Source: Pseudeuparius sepicola
Taxonomy: Eukaryota > Arthropoda > Insecta > Coleoptera > Anthribidae
Direction: 5' to 3'
Assembly (NCBI GenBank): GCA_963920635.1
Contig: OY987302.1
Location: forward strand, 43,031,500 to 43,095,499
DNA length: 64,000 nt
This document shows positions 11,438-20,103 of the stretch, one piece after another. The first letter of the stretch is position 1. Every line of letters begins with the position of its first letter. The notes beneath the pieces are model-generated. The model was given only the letters and a program-made list of their open reading frames with translations, was not told where the DNA came from and searched no databases. The position numbers and the translations under genes are program-made.

Positions 11438-11853
11438 CTCAACGAGTGTTATAAACTTTTGCCACAATTATCTAACTGAAGCAATATTTAATTCTTTGTA
11501 TTGAATTGAATTTAGTGAATTTTGTTAAGGATGTGGCTGCCTTTTATATTTAACGTAAGCATTGCCTATCCCCACTCAACAGCGTTGTCGTCTAATTAGA
11601 AAATAGAGCAATTTGAAGTAGAAAATTTTTTGGCAACGCCGAAGGGGTGGAGTTACCCCCACTCCCACCAGAGCAAAGTTAACGCCTAAATTAAAAAGTA
11701 GCAACGTTGAGAGCCATCCCCACCAACGCATTCATTTTAAAATCTACAAAAGGGTGTAGAAATTCAGCAAAAGCATCAGTTTTCTAAATTTTGTTGAATT
11801 GTGTTCGAGTTTTGTCGTGTGTTATTTTTAAATTTATTACTTTGCTTATAATT

Positions 11854-12872
11854 ATGAGTGTGTTCCAAACTAAGGCGATTGTCCACTACAATGCTGTTGT
11901 GAGGGTAAGTCAAAACTTATTTTTTATAATTATTAAATACGTTATTTCAATTTGCTTCGAGAAACTATTTTGCTTTTTCGCATCAGAAAATTTTTAGCCA
12001 ACTTTTTTCTTGTTAGCCGCAAGTTGGAGATTTTCTTATGCGAAAAATATTTTTTTATTTGCGATATACTAACATTCAATAATTATTATAGTCACCATCT
12101 GCTTATAATCTCATCGAGACGCTTGCGGCAGAGGGGTCAGTTGAAAATTCATCCGAAGAAAACAATGTTGATCATGTAAGTAGACATGTTTATGAATTCT
12201 AACAAATAATAAATGTTTATCTTATACTTATAGTATTCCGAAGTGGACGATGAAAGCATTAGAAGCGCAACATCGTTTGCTGTGTCGCAGATCGAGCGTG
12301 AGCTGGCACATGAACAATCGGTATATGTACAGCCTGCACAACCTGCCGAATCGACACATGTGCAGCCTGCGCAATTGACATATGTACAGCCTGAACAACC
12401 CGCACCTGAATATTCGGCACATGTGCAGCCTGCGCAATTGACATATGTACAGCCTGAACAACCCGCACCTGAATACGAGCAACCCGCGCAACCTGCAGGG
12501 CATGCGTCGCCTGCTCAGTCTGAGCAAACCCACCGGCAGAACGTCTCCAGTCCTGTGAGGACTGTTGGGAAAAATATGGAGACGTTGAGAGCGGTTTATA
12601 ACAGGGGGCGCCGCACAAACAGGTTTCCGGATGACAGCTTCGATTTTGAAGATCCAGCAGCTGGAGGACGTCACAATTTGGAACTTAATAAAGTGCTGGA
12701 AGATAATGTTGTCGTCTTACAGCTTCAAAGTAATAAGCTGGCCAAAAACAAGGCTGGTTTAAAAAATAAAATAGATAGGTTAGATAAATTAAGAAAAATT
12801 TTAGTAAATAGGATTAGTATAATAGAAATAGATGAAGCGCGTGTGAATAAAATATTAACTAGTTATAAGTAA
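11854..12872 (+). CDS. Three-exon gene for a 257-aa Gln/Pro-repeat protein, left copy
   Basis: The exons are 11854-11904, 12092-12175 and 12234-12872, all joined in phase 0. They are identical to the right-arm copy at 21908-22926, where the evidence for the introns and the domain layout are given. An initiator TCAGT (11776-11780) lies about 30 bp after a weak TATA-like TACAAAAG (11745-11752). Confidence 0.75.
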
Positions 12873-13051
12873 GCATAAGTTGAATCATATATATATATAA
12901 TATTACACATAGTTTTAAACCAACGCTTTGTTATTCATTTCTCACCCAATACCATTATAAACACCAAGCAATAAAATTTTATTACGTGCAATACAGAGTC
13001 GCTCGGTAGCTAAATACAAAAGTAATATTTTTCTCCTAAGCAGACCATACT

Positions 13052-13740
13052 TTAGCATAAGCGTACGTGCACACTTCCGGCTGAGGGAGATGTAAGAAAG
13101 GTAAAAAATATAGTCAGGGGATTTTACATAGCGATCGTCCTCGCTCGAACTCGCACGGACAAGCAGTAGCAAGCGGATACCTAAAATCCCAGAACATTTG
13201 TAGTATCAAACTGTAGTTTTTAAGTAAATATTTTATTAAACGTTTATTTTCTTATATTCGAGAATTTAATTTAAATAATAATAATAATAAAACAATTATC
13301 CAATAATACATTTCATTTACAATAATACCAATGGCCTAGTTTTTGCACCTGTTTTACATATTAAGCATGTATCTTGCCGAAAAGCTATGCTTTAGCATAA
13401 CCGTACGTGCACACTTCCGGCTGAGCGATGTAAGAAAGGTAAAAAATACAGCCAGAGGATTTTACATAGCGATCATCCTCGCACGGACAAGCAGTAGCAT
13501 GCGACTACCTAAAATCCCAGAACATTTGTAGGTATCAAACTGTAGTTTTTAATTAAATATTTTATTTCACGTTTATTTTCTTATAGTCAGGAATTTAATT
13601 TAAATAATAATAATAAAAACAGAATTATCCAATAATACATTTTATTTACAATAATACATTTTATTTACAATAATGGTATAATTTTTGCACCTGCTTTACA
13701 CATCAAGCAGGTGTCTTGCCGAAAAGCTATGTAAAGCTTT
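13052..13740. repeat. Tandem duplication of a gene 3' end, left copy
   Basis: Mirror of 21040-21728: two direct copies of about 345 bp, the one nearer 13740 containing the last codons of the Zn-ligand gene. See the right-arm entry. Confidence 0.7.
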
Positions 13741-14165
13741 TCTTTACAGGCACTACACCGCATGAATCTTTGCAAAGGCATTTCTGTCAAAGAAAAATGT
13801 AAAGTTTCATGCCGATGCTTCGCATTGTCGGTGAAACCATTCAGGGAAACCTCTGTAAAATCTACCACATACGCACGGTAACAATTTAGGCACAAACGCG
13901 CCCTTTCTGTTACCTTTACATATGCGGCAGATACACAGAGGCCCCCCACTGTCCAGTTATTATAACCCTCGCTCGGGTTAATGGGTACACTTTTCGCCAC
14001 GACGGAGTCATCGCGGTCAACGTCTACCCCTTCATCTTCGTCACTAGCATCATCGTCGTCAATGTCGTCTATGTCTCTTCTCAATTCTGCAGGCACCGTT
14101 TTCTCAATCTCTTCTTTTTCTTCTAACGCAAGTTGGTATAGGGAATTATTTATGGAGGCAGCCAT
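13665..14165 (-). CDS. 166-aa acidic Zn-ligand protein, left copy
   Basis: Identical to the right-arm gene 20615-21115. Its TATA box is mirrored at 14230-14237 and its TCAGT at 14202-14206. Confidence 0.75.
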   Translation of the reverse strand: MAASINNSLYQLALEEKEEIEKTVPAELRRDIDDIDDDDASDEDEGVDVDRDDSVVAKSVPINPSEGYNNWTVGGLCVSAAYVKVTERARLCLNCYRAYVVDFTEVSLNGFTDNAKHRHETLHFSLTEMPLQRFMRCSACKEKLYIAFRQDTCLMCKAGAKIIPLL

Positions 14166-14229
14166 TGTTATTAAATTTAATTTGTTTGGAGAAAAACTGT
14201 AACTGATGTCTATTGAGATATCTCCAGAG

Positions 14230-14318
14230 TTTTTATAGTCTAAAACATCAACCTGTACGAGATGTCTAGGAGGGGATCCTAGTGTTTTATGTCCTATTTA
14301 AATATATGCTATAAAAAG
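14230..14318. promoter_or_regulatory. Divergent TATA pair between the Zn-ligand gene and the KAND ORF, left copy
   Basis: A minus-strand TATAAAAA (14230-14237) serves the Zn-ligand gene. A plus-strand TATAAAAAG (14310-14318) points toward the KAND ORF and ATPase. The spacing of about 75 bp suggests one shared bidirectional control region. The mirrored pair lies at 20462-20550. Confidence 0.55.
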
Positions 14319-14676
14319 TGATACATTTTTTTAAATTTTAATTCATCCATTTCAGAAAACTGTATTTTTTGCTGTTTTTTATTTTGAAATAAATGGAACA
14401 ACTAATCTGCATATTTGAGTTATTCCAAATTTCATAAAGATTGCAACTACTGATTTTCTTTTATGAATTGACGTGTAATCAATACAATGAAAATATTAGA
14501 TTTTTAATACAGGTCGTGCCCTCTATTTCTGTAGGGAAACAACTACAGTCGTGCTTCAAAAGTACTACCAATTGATCGATATTTCGCCGAATACTTTACC
14601 CTTGCAACAGGTATGCGCAAGGGGGTTCGAAAGATACCGCTGGGTGGTTCGAAGGCCCCGCCGTCGAGGGCGCGCT

Positions 14677-15069
14677 ATGAGTCTCAGGAACGCGGCGGCT
14701 GTCACAAAGAGAGAGATGGGAGATATGGAACTGAAAATTTGGAGCACTCCAAAGGCGAATGATCTAAAGGCAAAGGCAAATGATTCAAAGGCAAAGGCAA
14801 ATGATCGGAAGGCAAATGATTCGAAGGCAAAGGCAAATGATCCAAAGGCAAAGGCAAATGATCGGAAGGCAAAGGCAAATGATCCGAAGGCAAAGGCAAA
14901 TGATCGGAAGGCAAATGATTCGAAGGCAAAGGCAAATGATCCAAAGGCAAAGGCAAATGATCGGAAGGCAAAGGCAAATGATCCGAAGGCAAAGGCAAAT
15001 GATCGGAAGGCAAAGGCAAATGATCCGAAGGCAAGTGATCCGAAGGCAAATGATCCAAAGGCAAATTAA
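14677..15069 (+). CDS. 130-aa KAND-repeat ORF, left copy
   Basis: Mirror of 19711-20103. In this arm the upstream open frame reads RRPRRRG where the right arm reads RRLRRRG, the only difference noticed between the arms. It lies before the chosen ATG. See the right copy for doubts about coding. Confidence 0.4.
   Translation: MSLRNAAAVTKREMGDMELKIWSTPKANDLKAKANDSKAKANDRKANDSKAKANDPKAKANDRKAKANDPKAKANDRKANDSKAKANDPKAKANDRKAKANDPKAKANDRKAKANDPKASDPKANDPKAN
14754..15064. repeat. 12/18-bp minisatellite, left copy
   Basis: Alternating units built on GGCAAA, GGCAAATGATC and a variable final base pair, in 18-bp (two lysine codons) and 12-bp forms. Units contain no stop in most frames, so long ORFs appear in five frames and openness alone does not prove coding. 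The copy number is identical in both arms. Confidence 0.9.
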
Positions 15070-15103
15070 AAATATAGTATGAATGTATTGTAACAATGTG
15101 TTA

Positions 15104-15140
15104 GTATATAATAAAGATAAAATTAAGTATAATTGTCAGT
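15104..15140 (+). promoter_or_regulatory. Promoter of the ATPase gene, left copy
   Basis: TATATAATA (15104-15112) and an arthropod-type initiator TCAGT (15136-15140) are about 30 bp apart. The ATG follows at 15162, giving a very short leader. The TATA region overlaps an AATAAAG that may serve as the poly(A) signal of the upstream KAND ORF. Confidence 0.6.
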
Positions 15141-15161
15141 GTTTTATTCCCCACCTACGTG

Positions 15162-15728
15162 ATGTATATGTGTGATATTTGCGGTACAACATTTTGTAGA
15201 TCGGATAGTTTTACAAGACACAAGAATATTCACAGAACTATTATTTTTATGTGTGAATTCTGTAGTAAAACGTTTTCGAGAAAAGATAACTTAAAAACTC
15301 ATAAAAGAATCCACCAACTTCAAAACGACTTAGTTGTTAGCGAGGTCGTTGGATACAACGATTCGAAAGACGCGATGCAAATCCATCAGCAGACAGTTTC
15401 ACTTCCAGTAGAAAACCTAGATATTGTGCAAGAAAGTAGTGCTAAATCTAAACACGGTGTACTGTTTCCAAACTCATTTAGGGCAATTTTTTGTGGACCT
15501 AGCGGATGTGGAAAAACCAACGCTTTACTTAGTTTAATATTTAATGAAAACGGACTAAAATTCGAGAATATTTACTTGTACAGTAAGTCACTGTACCAAC
15601 CCAAGTATCAGTTATTGCAAGACGTGCTTAAACAAGTTAGTGGCGTTGGATATTTTCCCTTTAACTCAAACGATGATGTAATTGGTCCATCAGAGGCTAG
15701 AGAAAATTCAAAAAACCCATATTTGTAG
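15162..15728 (+). pseudogene. Truncated zinc-finger ATPase, left copy
   Basis: The first 183 codons are identical to the right-arm ATPase, including both C2H2 fingers and the Walker A motif. At 15709/15710 the sequence leaves the inverted repeat and the frame ends after five unrelated residues. Walker B, the sensor region and the rest of the ATPase core are missing, so it cannot be an active motor. A stable fragment could still bind DNA or interfere with the full protein. The cut defines the inner edge of the duplicated arm. Confidence 0.9.
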
Positions 15729-15740
15729 AACGTTGTTTTA

Positions 15741-16376
15741 TTAAACCAACCTTCTCCTATACAAATCAGCCAACAGAAACTCTTTGTAAAAACAGAAGAG
15801 TTCAAAAATACAAAAGGTTTCTATACTAAATGTAATATTACATAATATTAATATAATGTCTGTTTCATTTAAGTTACTACTTACTACTAGATGATTGACT
15901 TTATCTAAGAAATTACAATAGAAATCATAAAAATCAAAGCGGAGCAAAAAGCCAAATCTCAAAGATGCACTTATGCTAACGTTTAACAATTCAAAAATAT
16001 CTGCCTCGGTAAAATAAACATACACATTATTTTTTCTAAGCGACACGTGCTGATTTCCATCGGCGTCAATCACCGTACTTAGAACCATACGTGAGTCGAA
16101 TCTGGCAAACATTGGAGCTCCACCATTATTAATAAATTCACATACATGTTCCAATAATTTATTCCATTCAGAGTAGTTCAAGGAAATTACTGTCCGATCA
16201 TGACAAAGGTATGTGATGATTACTGCTGGCTCAAAATATTTCTTGAGACTCAACCCTGTATGAATGAATAATCCATTAGTTGATTTGATCGGAAAACATG
16301 CTGCCAAAAGCAAAGAATCTTCTACAATATCATTTTCACTGCTGCTTACATCGGATTCGTAACCACTGTCAGACAT
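15741..16376 (-). CDS. 211-aa uncharacterised protein, last gene of the central block
   Basis: I chose the ATG at 16374-16376 (MSDSGYESD). An upstream extension would need a TTG and would overlap the integrase stop. The N terminus (1-20) is Ser/Asp/Glu-rich. Residues about 45-80 (KYFEP, VISLNYSEWNKLL) have an SxxEW-type spacing slightly reminiscent of PC4-like ssDNA-binding folds, which is too weak to name it. The middle has a beta-rich stretch (VLSTVIDADGN, VYVYFTEADIFELL) and the C-terminal third is aromatic and hydrophobic. It begins 25 bp after the integrase stop on the same strand. Its stop lies 31 bp from the arm junction, so downstream genes of the ancestor may have been lost here. Confidence 0.7.
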   Translation of the reverse strand: MSDSGYESDVSSSENDIVEDSLLLAACFPIKSTNGLFIHTGLSLKKYFEPAVIITYLCHDRTVISLNYSEWNKLLEHVCEFINNGGAPMFARFDSRMVLSTVIDADGNQHVSLRKNNVYVYFTEADIFELLNVSISASLRFGFLLRFDFYDFYCNFLDKVNHLVVSSNLNETDIILILCNITFSIETFCIFELFCFYKEFLLADLYRRRLV

Positions 16377-16401
16377 TTTGGCGGTTCGTTCACCGAGAGA
16401 A

Positions 16402-17346
16402 CTACACAATGTTTGTTTCGCTTATCCACGAGTCGTGGCTTTTATCTAACCCGAGCCATCGCACAAGAACTTTCCCCCTCCTCCTTTGAAGCACTTTTTC
16501 CACCAAATAGATGTCAGGATTTGCCACTTTTTGCAATTCTTCATTATAAAAACCACCCTTTATAGCTCTTCCACGTAAATCTTCTAACAAATATGTGGGA
16601 GGATTGGTGTGTTGTACTTTGATTATTTTGAACAACTCCGTTGTCCAATTAGGTCGATATCCCTTGTCAAATACATGTCTAGCTTTACTTATTCTCACAA
16701 TGTCACCCTTCCTAAATTTACGAGTTTTGAAAACTTTTAAGTGACTGTTGTACACATTGGTGACTAAATGTTGCTCGTTGTTTTTGTTAACTTCACCAGG
16801 CTTCATTTGTATCGTTCTATGTTTCCTATTATTGTACTCATTTACTACAGTAGGCAAAATATCAATCCACCTATATTTTCCATTTAGACTGAAATACTTG
16901 AATAATTTTTCTTTCAAAGTTCGTATTACTCTTTCCACTATAGCTGCCTTTTTGTCGGTAAATGTACTGTAGTGATTAATTTGAAAAGTTTTCATCAATT
17001 TCTGGAATTCAGAGTTGTAAAATTCTTTGCCCTGATCGGTTTGTAAATTGTGAGGCTTGCGTCCCCCACTGTTTTTTAAAATATCTTTAAAAGCCTTTGT
17101 AACATCTGCTCCAGACTTGGATTGTAGCGGTCTACACCAGACATATTTGGAGAAAGAGTCAATTACAACTAATATGAATTTATTACCTCTATTACAGTAA
17201 GCATATTGATCTAACTGAGCAAGATCGGCTTGCCAAAGATCATCTAAGCCTTTGATAATAGTTCGACGTCGAGGATAATTTTTTCGAGCTGGTTTATGGA
17301 GTTCCCTAACTAACCGAACTTTTTCATCACTATGACCGAAATTCAT
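16402..17346 (-). CDS. Polinton-type integrase with chromodomain-like tail
   Basis: 314 aa. The catalytic core of the rve superfamily carries D41 (LWQADLAQL), D104 (LQTDQGKEF) and E138 (AAIVERVIRTLKEK), about DD33E by my count. A basic N terminus (KNYPRRR) takes the place of the expected HHCC zinc domain, which is not visible. An SH3-like region at about 200-260 (FRKGDIVRIS) is followed by a chromodomain-like end at 279-314 (YLVEKVLQRRRGKVLVRWLG, then a W near 307). In Polintons this enzyme joins the AG ends to target DNA with a 6-bp stagger, matching the GATCGG duplication. All catalytic residues are intact. It sits 33 bp after the coiled-coil gene. Confidence 0.93.
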   Translation of the reverse strand: MNFGHSDEKVRLVRELHKPARKNYPRRRTIIKGLDDLWQADLAQLDQYAYCNRGNKFILVVIDSFSKYVWCRPLQSKSGADVTKAFKDILKNSGGRKPHNLQTDQGKEFYNSEFQKLMKTFQINHYSTFTDKKAAIVERVIRTLKEKLFKYFSLNGKYRWIDILPTVVNEYNNRKHRTIQMKPGEVNKNNEQHLVTNVYNSHLKVFKTRKFRKGDIVRISKARHVFDKGYRPNWTTELFKIIKVQHTNPPTYLLEDLRGRAIKGGFYNEELQKVANPDIYLVEKVLQRRRGKVLVRWLGLDKSHDSWISETNIV

Positions 17347-17379
17347 TGTTCAACTGCTCAATTCCAACTTAAAATGAAA

Positions 17380-17727
17380 TTACTTTACACCGCTCTTTTG
17401 TTTATCCAATTTCAGTTGTTCTTTAATCACATCCTGCTCTTGTGTTATTTTCTCTATGGCAGTTTGCAAAGCAACAGTATTTAATTCTAACAACTCTTTA
17501 AAATCCTGTATTTGCTGGGAAACGTTATTTTTAAAGTCGTTTACTGACCGTAATAAAAAGTTATGACGCTCATCTAATATATTTCTAAGCTTTTCGTTAT
17601 CTTTATTATATTGAAATGAAATAGCTGAAGCATCGCTATTCAATTTTTGGTTTTGGGACAAAGGAGAGTGCACAATGCCGCTAGCCTTTTTGTATTTCGA
17701 CGAGCGTCCGAACTTGTTAAGAGTCAT
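17380..17727 (-). CDS. 115-aa basic and coiled-coil protein
   Basis: The N terminus (about 1-20) is basic (KFGRSSKYKKASG). From about residue 40 the sequence is predicted-looking coiled coil rich in E, K, Q, N and L heptads (NEKLRNILDERHNFL, ELLELNTVALQTAIEKI), ending in a lysine-rich tail. I do not recognise the family. Its place between the DUF8207-like protein and the integrase, 36 and 33 bp from them, argues for a conserved part of the element. A structural or oligomerising role is only inference. Confidence 0.7.
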   Translation of the reverse strand: MTLNKFGRSSKYKKASGIVHSPLSQNQKLNSDASAISFQYNKDNEKLRNILDERHNFLLRSVNDFKNNVSQQIQDFKELLELNTVALQTAIEKITQEQDVIKEQLKLDKQKSGVK

Positions 17728-17763
17728 TTTGTAACTAACTGTATATTGACAGTAATTATACTT

Positions 17764-18687
17764 CTAGTAAATAACTTTAGCTTCCTTTAATTCATTTAAG
17801 ATGGCTGCGATTTCGTTGTCGTGAGAAGTGTTTCCGGCATCTTTAGAAGCTACAAGTAACTTCAACCTATCTACTAATTCATTGACATTATCCCAGTATA
17901 CGTACTCTATGGGTTTTGTGTTATAAGTAAGCTGCATACCTGTACCTTGCGCATCTTGAGTTTTACTTTTTATTAGAGGTCTAATGATATTAAGGTATTT
18001 GGTCTTGTGAGAACCCCTCAATTTACCATTCGATGTAAGGTGAACACCAGTTAACATTAAAATTTTCTTGTAATTTAACAAATCCGCCTGACTGTATTCT
18101 GGATATTCATAGAAAATGAGTTGGTAAAGTCCGTCGGTGCTCTTGAAAGGAGTGTTATCGATTATTATATCTCCCGTGTCTTTATCAAAATCGATATGTT
18201 TATTTCCTAAGGTCCATGTGTAGGTACTGCGATCAAGTTTAGGACCATAAGTATTATCAATATCAGCAGATTTTGAGATGAAATTTTGAATGTATGGTAA
18301 GGCCGTTTCAGGATAACCATAATCTGCGTCATCTTCAACATCATCATCGTATTCAGTTACTTGAGATGATTCTAAGACCGTTGTAGGTAATGTATTTTCT
18401 CCCGATATTTCAGACGGTAACTTTTTACTTGGCGTACTAGTAAATAATTCTATCTTAGGTTTTATCCGAATTGCAGTTTGTTGCTTTGATCCTACCTTAA
18501 CTTTCATATTATTTTTTATTTCGCTTAGAGAATCTTTTACGGGCTTGAATATCTTATCTAAAGTCTCATCCATCTCAGATTTACCCGTTTTTAACGCAGC
18601 ATATTTTCTTCTAATAGATCTAGTTAGCTCTTTAATTTTTTTAGCACGCTGTGCTCTCTGAATTTGTTCTTGTGATGTCAAGGGCAT
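17764..18687 (-). CDS. DUF8207-like protein
   Basis: 307 aa. The N-terminal third (about 1-75) is basic and helical (QRAKKIKELTRSIRRKYAAL), and an acidic linker follows at about 115-125. From about 150 the pattern YGPKLDRSTYTWTLGN, TDGLYQLIFYEYPEYS, NYKKILMLTGVHLTSNGKL and YVYWDNVNELVDRLKLL resembles proteins common in insect genomes that I recall as DUF8207. The G-L-x-x-L-I-F and NELVDRL words are the family hallmark. Function is unknown. Such proteins recur next to integrase and ATPase genes in mobile or virus-like elements. It starts 28 bp after the ATPase stop on the same strand. Confidence 0.8.
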   Translation of the reverse strand: MPLTSQEQIQRAQRAKKIKELTRSIRRKYAALKTGKSEMDETLDKIFKPVKDSLSEIKNNMKVKVGSKQQTAIRIKPKIELFTSTPSKKLPSEISGENTLPTTVLESSQVTEYDDDVEDDADYGYPETALPYIQNFISKSADIDNTYGPKLDRSTYTWTLGNKHIDFDKDTGDIIIDNTPFKSTDGLYQLIFYEYPEYSQADLLNYKKILMLTGVHLTSNGKLRGSHKTKYLNIIRPLIKSKTQDAQGTGMQLTYNTKPIEYVYWDNVNELVDRLKLLVASKDAGNTSHDNEIAAILNELKEAKVIY

Positions 18688-18715
18688 GTTGGCTACTAAT
18701 AAAGATACCGAGTCA

Positions 18716-19618
18716 CTAGAGTTTTATATAGCTATCAAATCCTTTTCTGTATCGCCCATTATCTAAACTAAAGTCTTTGGCTATCACTAATGTTCCAAAA
18801 ACACTACCATTCCAACAAAATGAGCAAAGGTTTTTAAACTGCTCGTAGGTGATATCTGGTGACACATGTTCATCATAGACATGCTTCAGATTAACGTCAT
18901 CCTGTTTGAACAGAATAATCATGTTACAATTGTCTCGTATTAATTGCTTAGGAATTTTAGAATATGTCTGACAAAGATAGACAACATCTATAGATTTATG
19001 ACGTCCCATTGAATAAAATTCTCTAATTTTATCTTGTTTATCGCAAGGCACGTCATCAAATATGAAAACCGAATTTTCTCTAGCCTCTGATGGACCAATT
19101 ACATCATCGTTTGAGTTAAAGGGAAAATATCCAACGCCACTAACTTGTTTAAGCACGTCTTGCAATAACTGATACTTGGGTTGGTACAGTGACTTACTGT
19201 ACAAGTAAATATTCTCGAATTTTAGTCCGTTTTCATTAAATATTAAACTAAGTAAAGCGTTGGTTTTTCCACATCCGCTAGGTCCACAAAAAATTGCCCT
19301 AAATGAGTTTGGAAACAGTACACCGTGTTTAGATTTAGCACTACTTTCTTGCACAATATCTAGGTTTTCTACTGGAAGTGAAACTGTCTGCTGATGGATT
19401 TGCATCGCGTCTTTCGAATCGTTGTATCCAACGACCTCGCTAACAACTAAGTCGTTTTGAAGTTGGTGGATTCTTTTATGAGTTTTTAAGTTATCTTTTC
19501 TCGAAAACGTTTTACTACAGAATTCACACATAAAAATAATAGTTCTGTGAATATTCTTGTGTCTTGTAAAACTATCCGATCTACAAAATGTTGTACCGCA
19601 AATATCACACATATACAT
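18716..19618 (-). CDS. C2H2 zinc-finger and A32-like packaging ATPase fusion
   Basis: 300 aa. ZF1 has C4, C7, H20 and H24. ZF2 has C31, C34, H47 and H51, with TFSRKDNLKTHKRIH in classic form. A linker (about 52-100) leads to an ATPase with Walker A GPSGCGKT (112-119), Walker B VFIFDDV (184-190) and a sensor-like segment LCQTYSKIPKQLIRDN (215-230). This order fits the FtsK/HerA-superfamily genome-packaging ATPases of Polintons and related viruses, which drive DNA into capsids. I do not know N-terminal C2H2 fingers as standard in that family; they may target the motor to element DNA. The ATG was chosen one codon after an in-frame GTG. The 5' 183 codons lie in the right inverted repeat and the remainder in the unique centre. 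Confidence 0.9.
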   Translation of the reverse strand: MYMCDICGTTFCRSDSFTRHKNIHRTIIFMCEFCSKTFSRKDNLKTHKRIHQLQNDLVVSEVVGYNDSKDAMQIHQQTVSLPVENLDIVQESSAKSKHGVLFPNSFRAIFCGPSGCGKTNALLSLIFNENGLKFENIYLYSKSLYQPKYQLLQDVLKQVSGVGYFPFNSNDDVIGPSEARENSVFIFDDVPCDKQDKIREFYSMGRHKSIDVVYLCQTYSKIPKQLIRDNCNMIILFKQDDVNLKHVYDEHVSPDITYEQFKNLCSFCWNGSVFGTLVIAKDFSLDNGRYRKGFDSYIKL

Positions 19619-19639
19619 CACGTAGGTGGGGAATAAAAC

Positions 19640-19678
19640 ACTGACAATTATACTTAATTTTATCTTTATTATATACTA
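19640..19678 (-). promoter_or_regulatory. Promoter of the ATPase gene and possibly the central block
   Basis: On the minus strand TATATAATA (19678-19670) precedes an initiator TCAGT (19644-19640), with the ATG at 19618. The following four genes are only 25-36 bp apart and leave no obvious room for separate TATA promoters. This may therefore drive one long transcript, or the downstream messages may arise by splicing or internal initiation. Confidence 0.55.
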
Positions 19679-19710
19679 ACACATTGTTACAATACATTCA
19701 TACTATATTT

Positions 19711-20103
19711 TTAATTTGCCTTTGGATCATTTGCCTTCGGATCACTTGCCTTCGGATCATTTGCCTTTGCCTTCCGATCATTTGCCTTTGCCTTCGGATC
19801 ATTTGCCTTTGCCTTCCGATCATTTGCCTTTGCCTTTGGATCATTTGCCTTTGCCTTCGAATCATTTGCCTTCCGATCATTTGCCTTTGCCTTCGGATCA
19901 TTTGCCTTTGCCTTCCGATCATTTGCCTTTGCCTTTGGATCATTTGCCTTTGCCTTCGAATCATTTGCCTTCCGATCATTTGCCTTTGCCTTTGAATCAT
20001 TTGCCTTTGCCTTTAGATCATTCGCCTTTGGAGTGCTCCAAATTTTCAGTTCCATATCTCCCATCTCTCTCTTTGTGACAGCCGCCGCGTTCCTGAGACT
20101 CAT
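19711..20103 (-). CDS. 130-aa KAND-repeat ORF, right copy
   Basis: From the first ATG the product starts MSLRNAAAVTKREMGDMELK and then consists of repeated KAND and KAKAND units up to the stop, with a modest net positive charge. If made, it could resemble a disordered basic core or DNA-condensing protein. The minisatellite opens several frames on both strands, so coding is uncertain. A plus point is the stop placed directly after the array, followed by AATAAAG. The open frame continues upstream of the ATG through an RRPRRRG/RRLRRRG stretch. A donor-like CAG|GTATGC near 20,170 suggests an unspliced leader, and I could not define exons. Confidence 0.4.
   Translation of the reverse strand: MSLRNAAAVTKREMGDMELKIWSTPKANDLKAKANDSKAKANDRKANDSKAKANDPKAKANDRKAKANDPKAKANDRKANDSKAKANDPKAKANDRKAKANDPKAKANDRKAKANDPKASDPKANDPKAN
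19716..20026. repeat. 12/18-bp minisatellite, right copy
   Basis: Reverse complement of 14754-15064 with the same order of 12- and 18-bp units. Tandem arrays normally change length quickly, so equal arrays in both arms are further evidence that the arms are young or homogenised. Confidence 0.9.

Larger units (their letters stand above)
9167..15709 (+). repeat. Left terminal inverted repeat, 6,543 bp
   Basis: It is the reverse complement of 19071-25613. Every paired ORF has the same length and sequence except for one C/T difference (14657 versus 20123, Pro to Leu in a reading frame that may not be coding). The repeat ends abruptly at 15709, inside the ATPase gene. At that point the left arm changes to unrelated sequence while the right arm continues in frame. 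Confidence 0.95.

Noticed and set aside
12228..12674. 148-aa and 119-aa minus-strand ORFs opposite the Gln/Pro-repeat gene (mirrored at 22106-22552)
   Set aside because: They are antisense shadows of the repeated exon 3, without splice, promoter or motif support.
14702..15096. Long ORFs on both strands through the minisatellite (LPSDHLP-, RQRQM- and ICLCL-type repeats)
   Set aside because: The short repeat unit lacks stop codons in most frames, so these are by-products of the array; only the KAND frame has a plausible start, stop and poly(A) context, and even that is doubtful.
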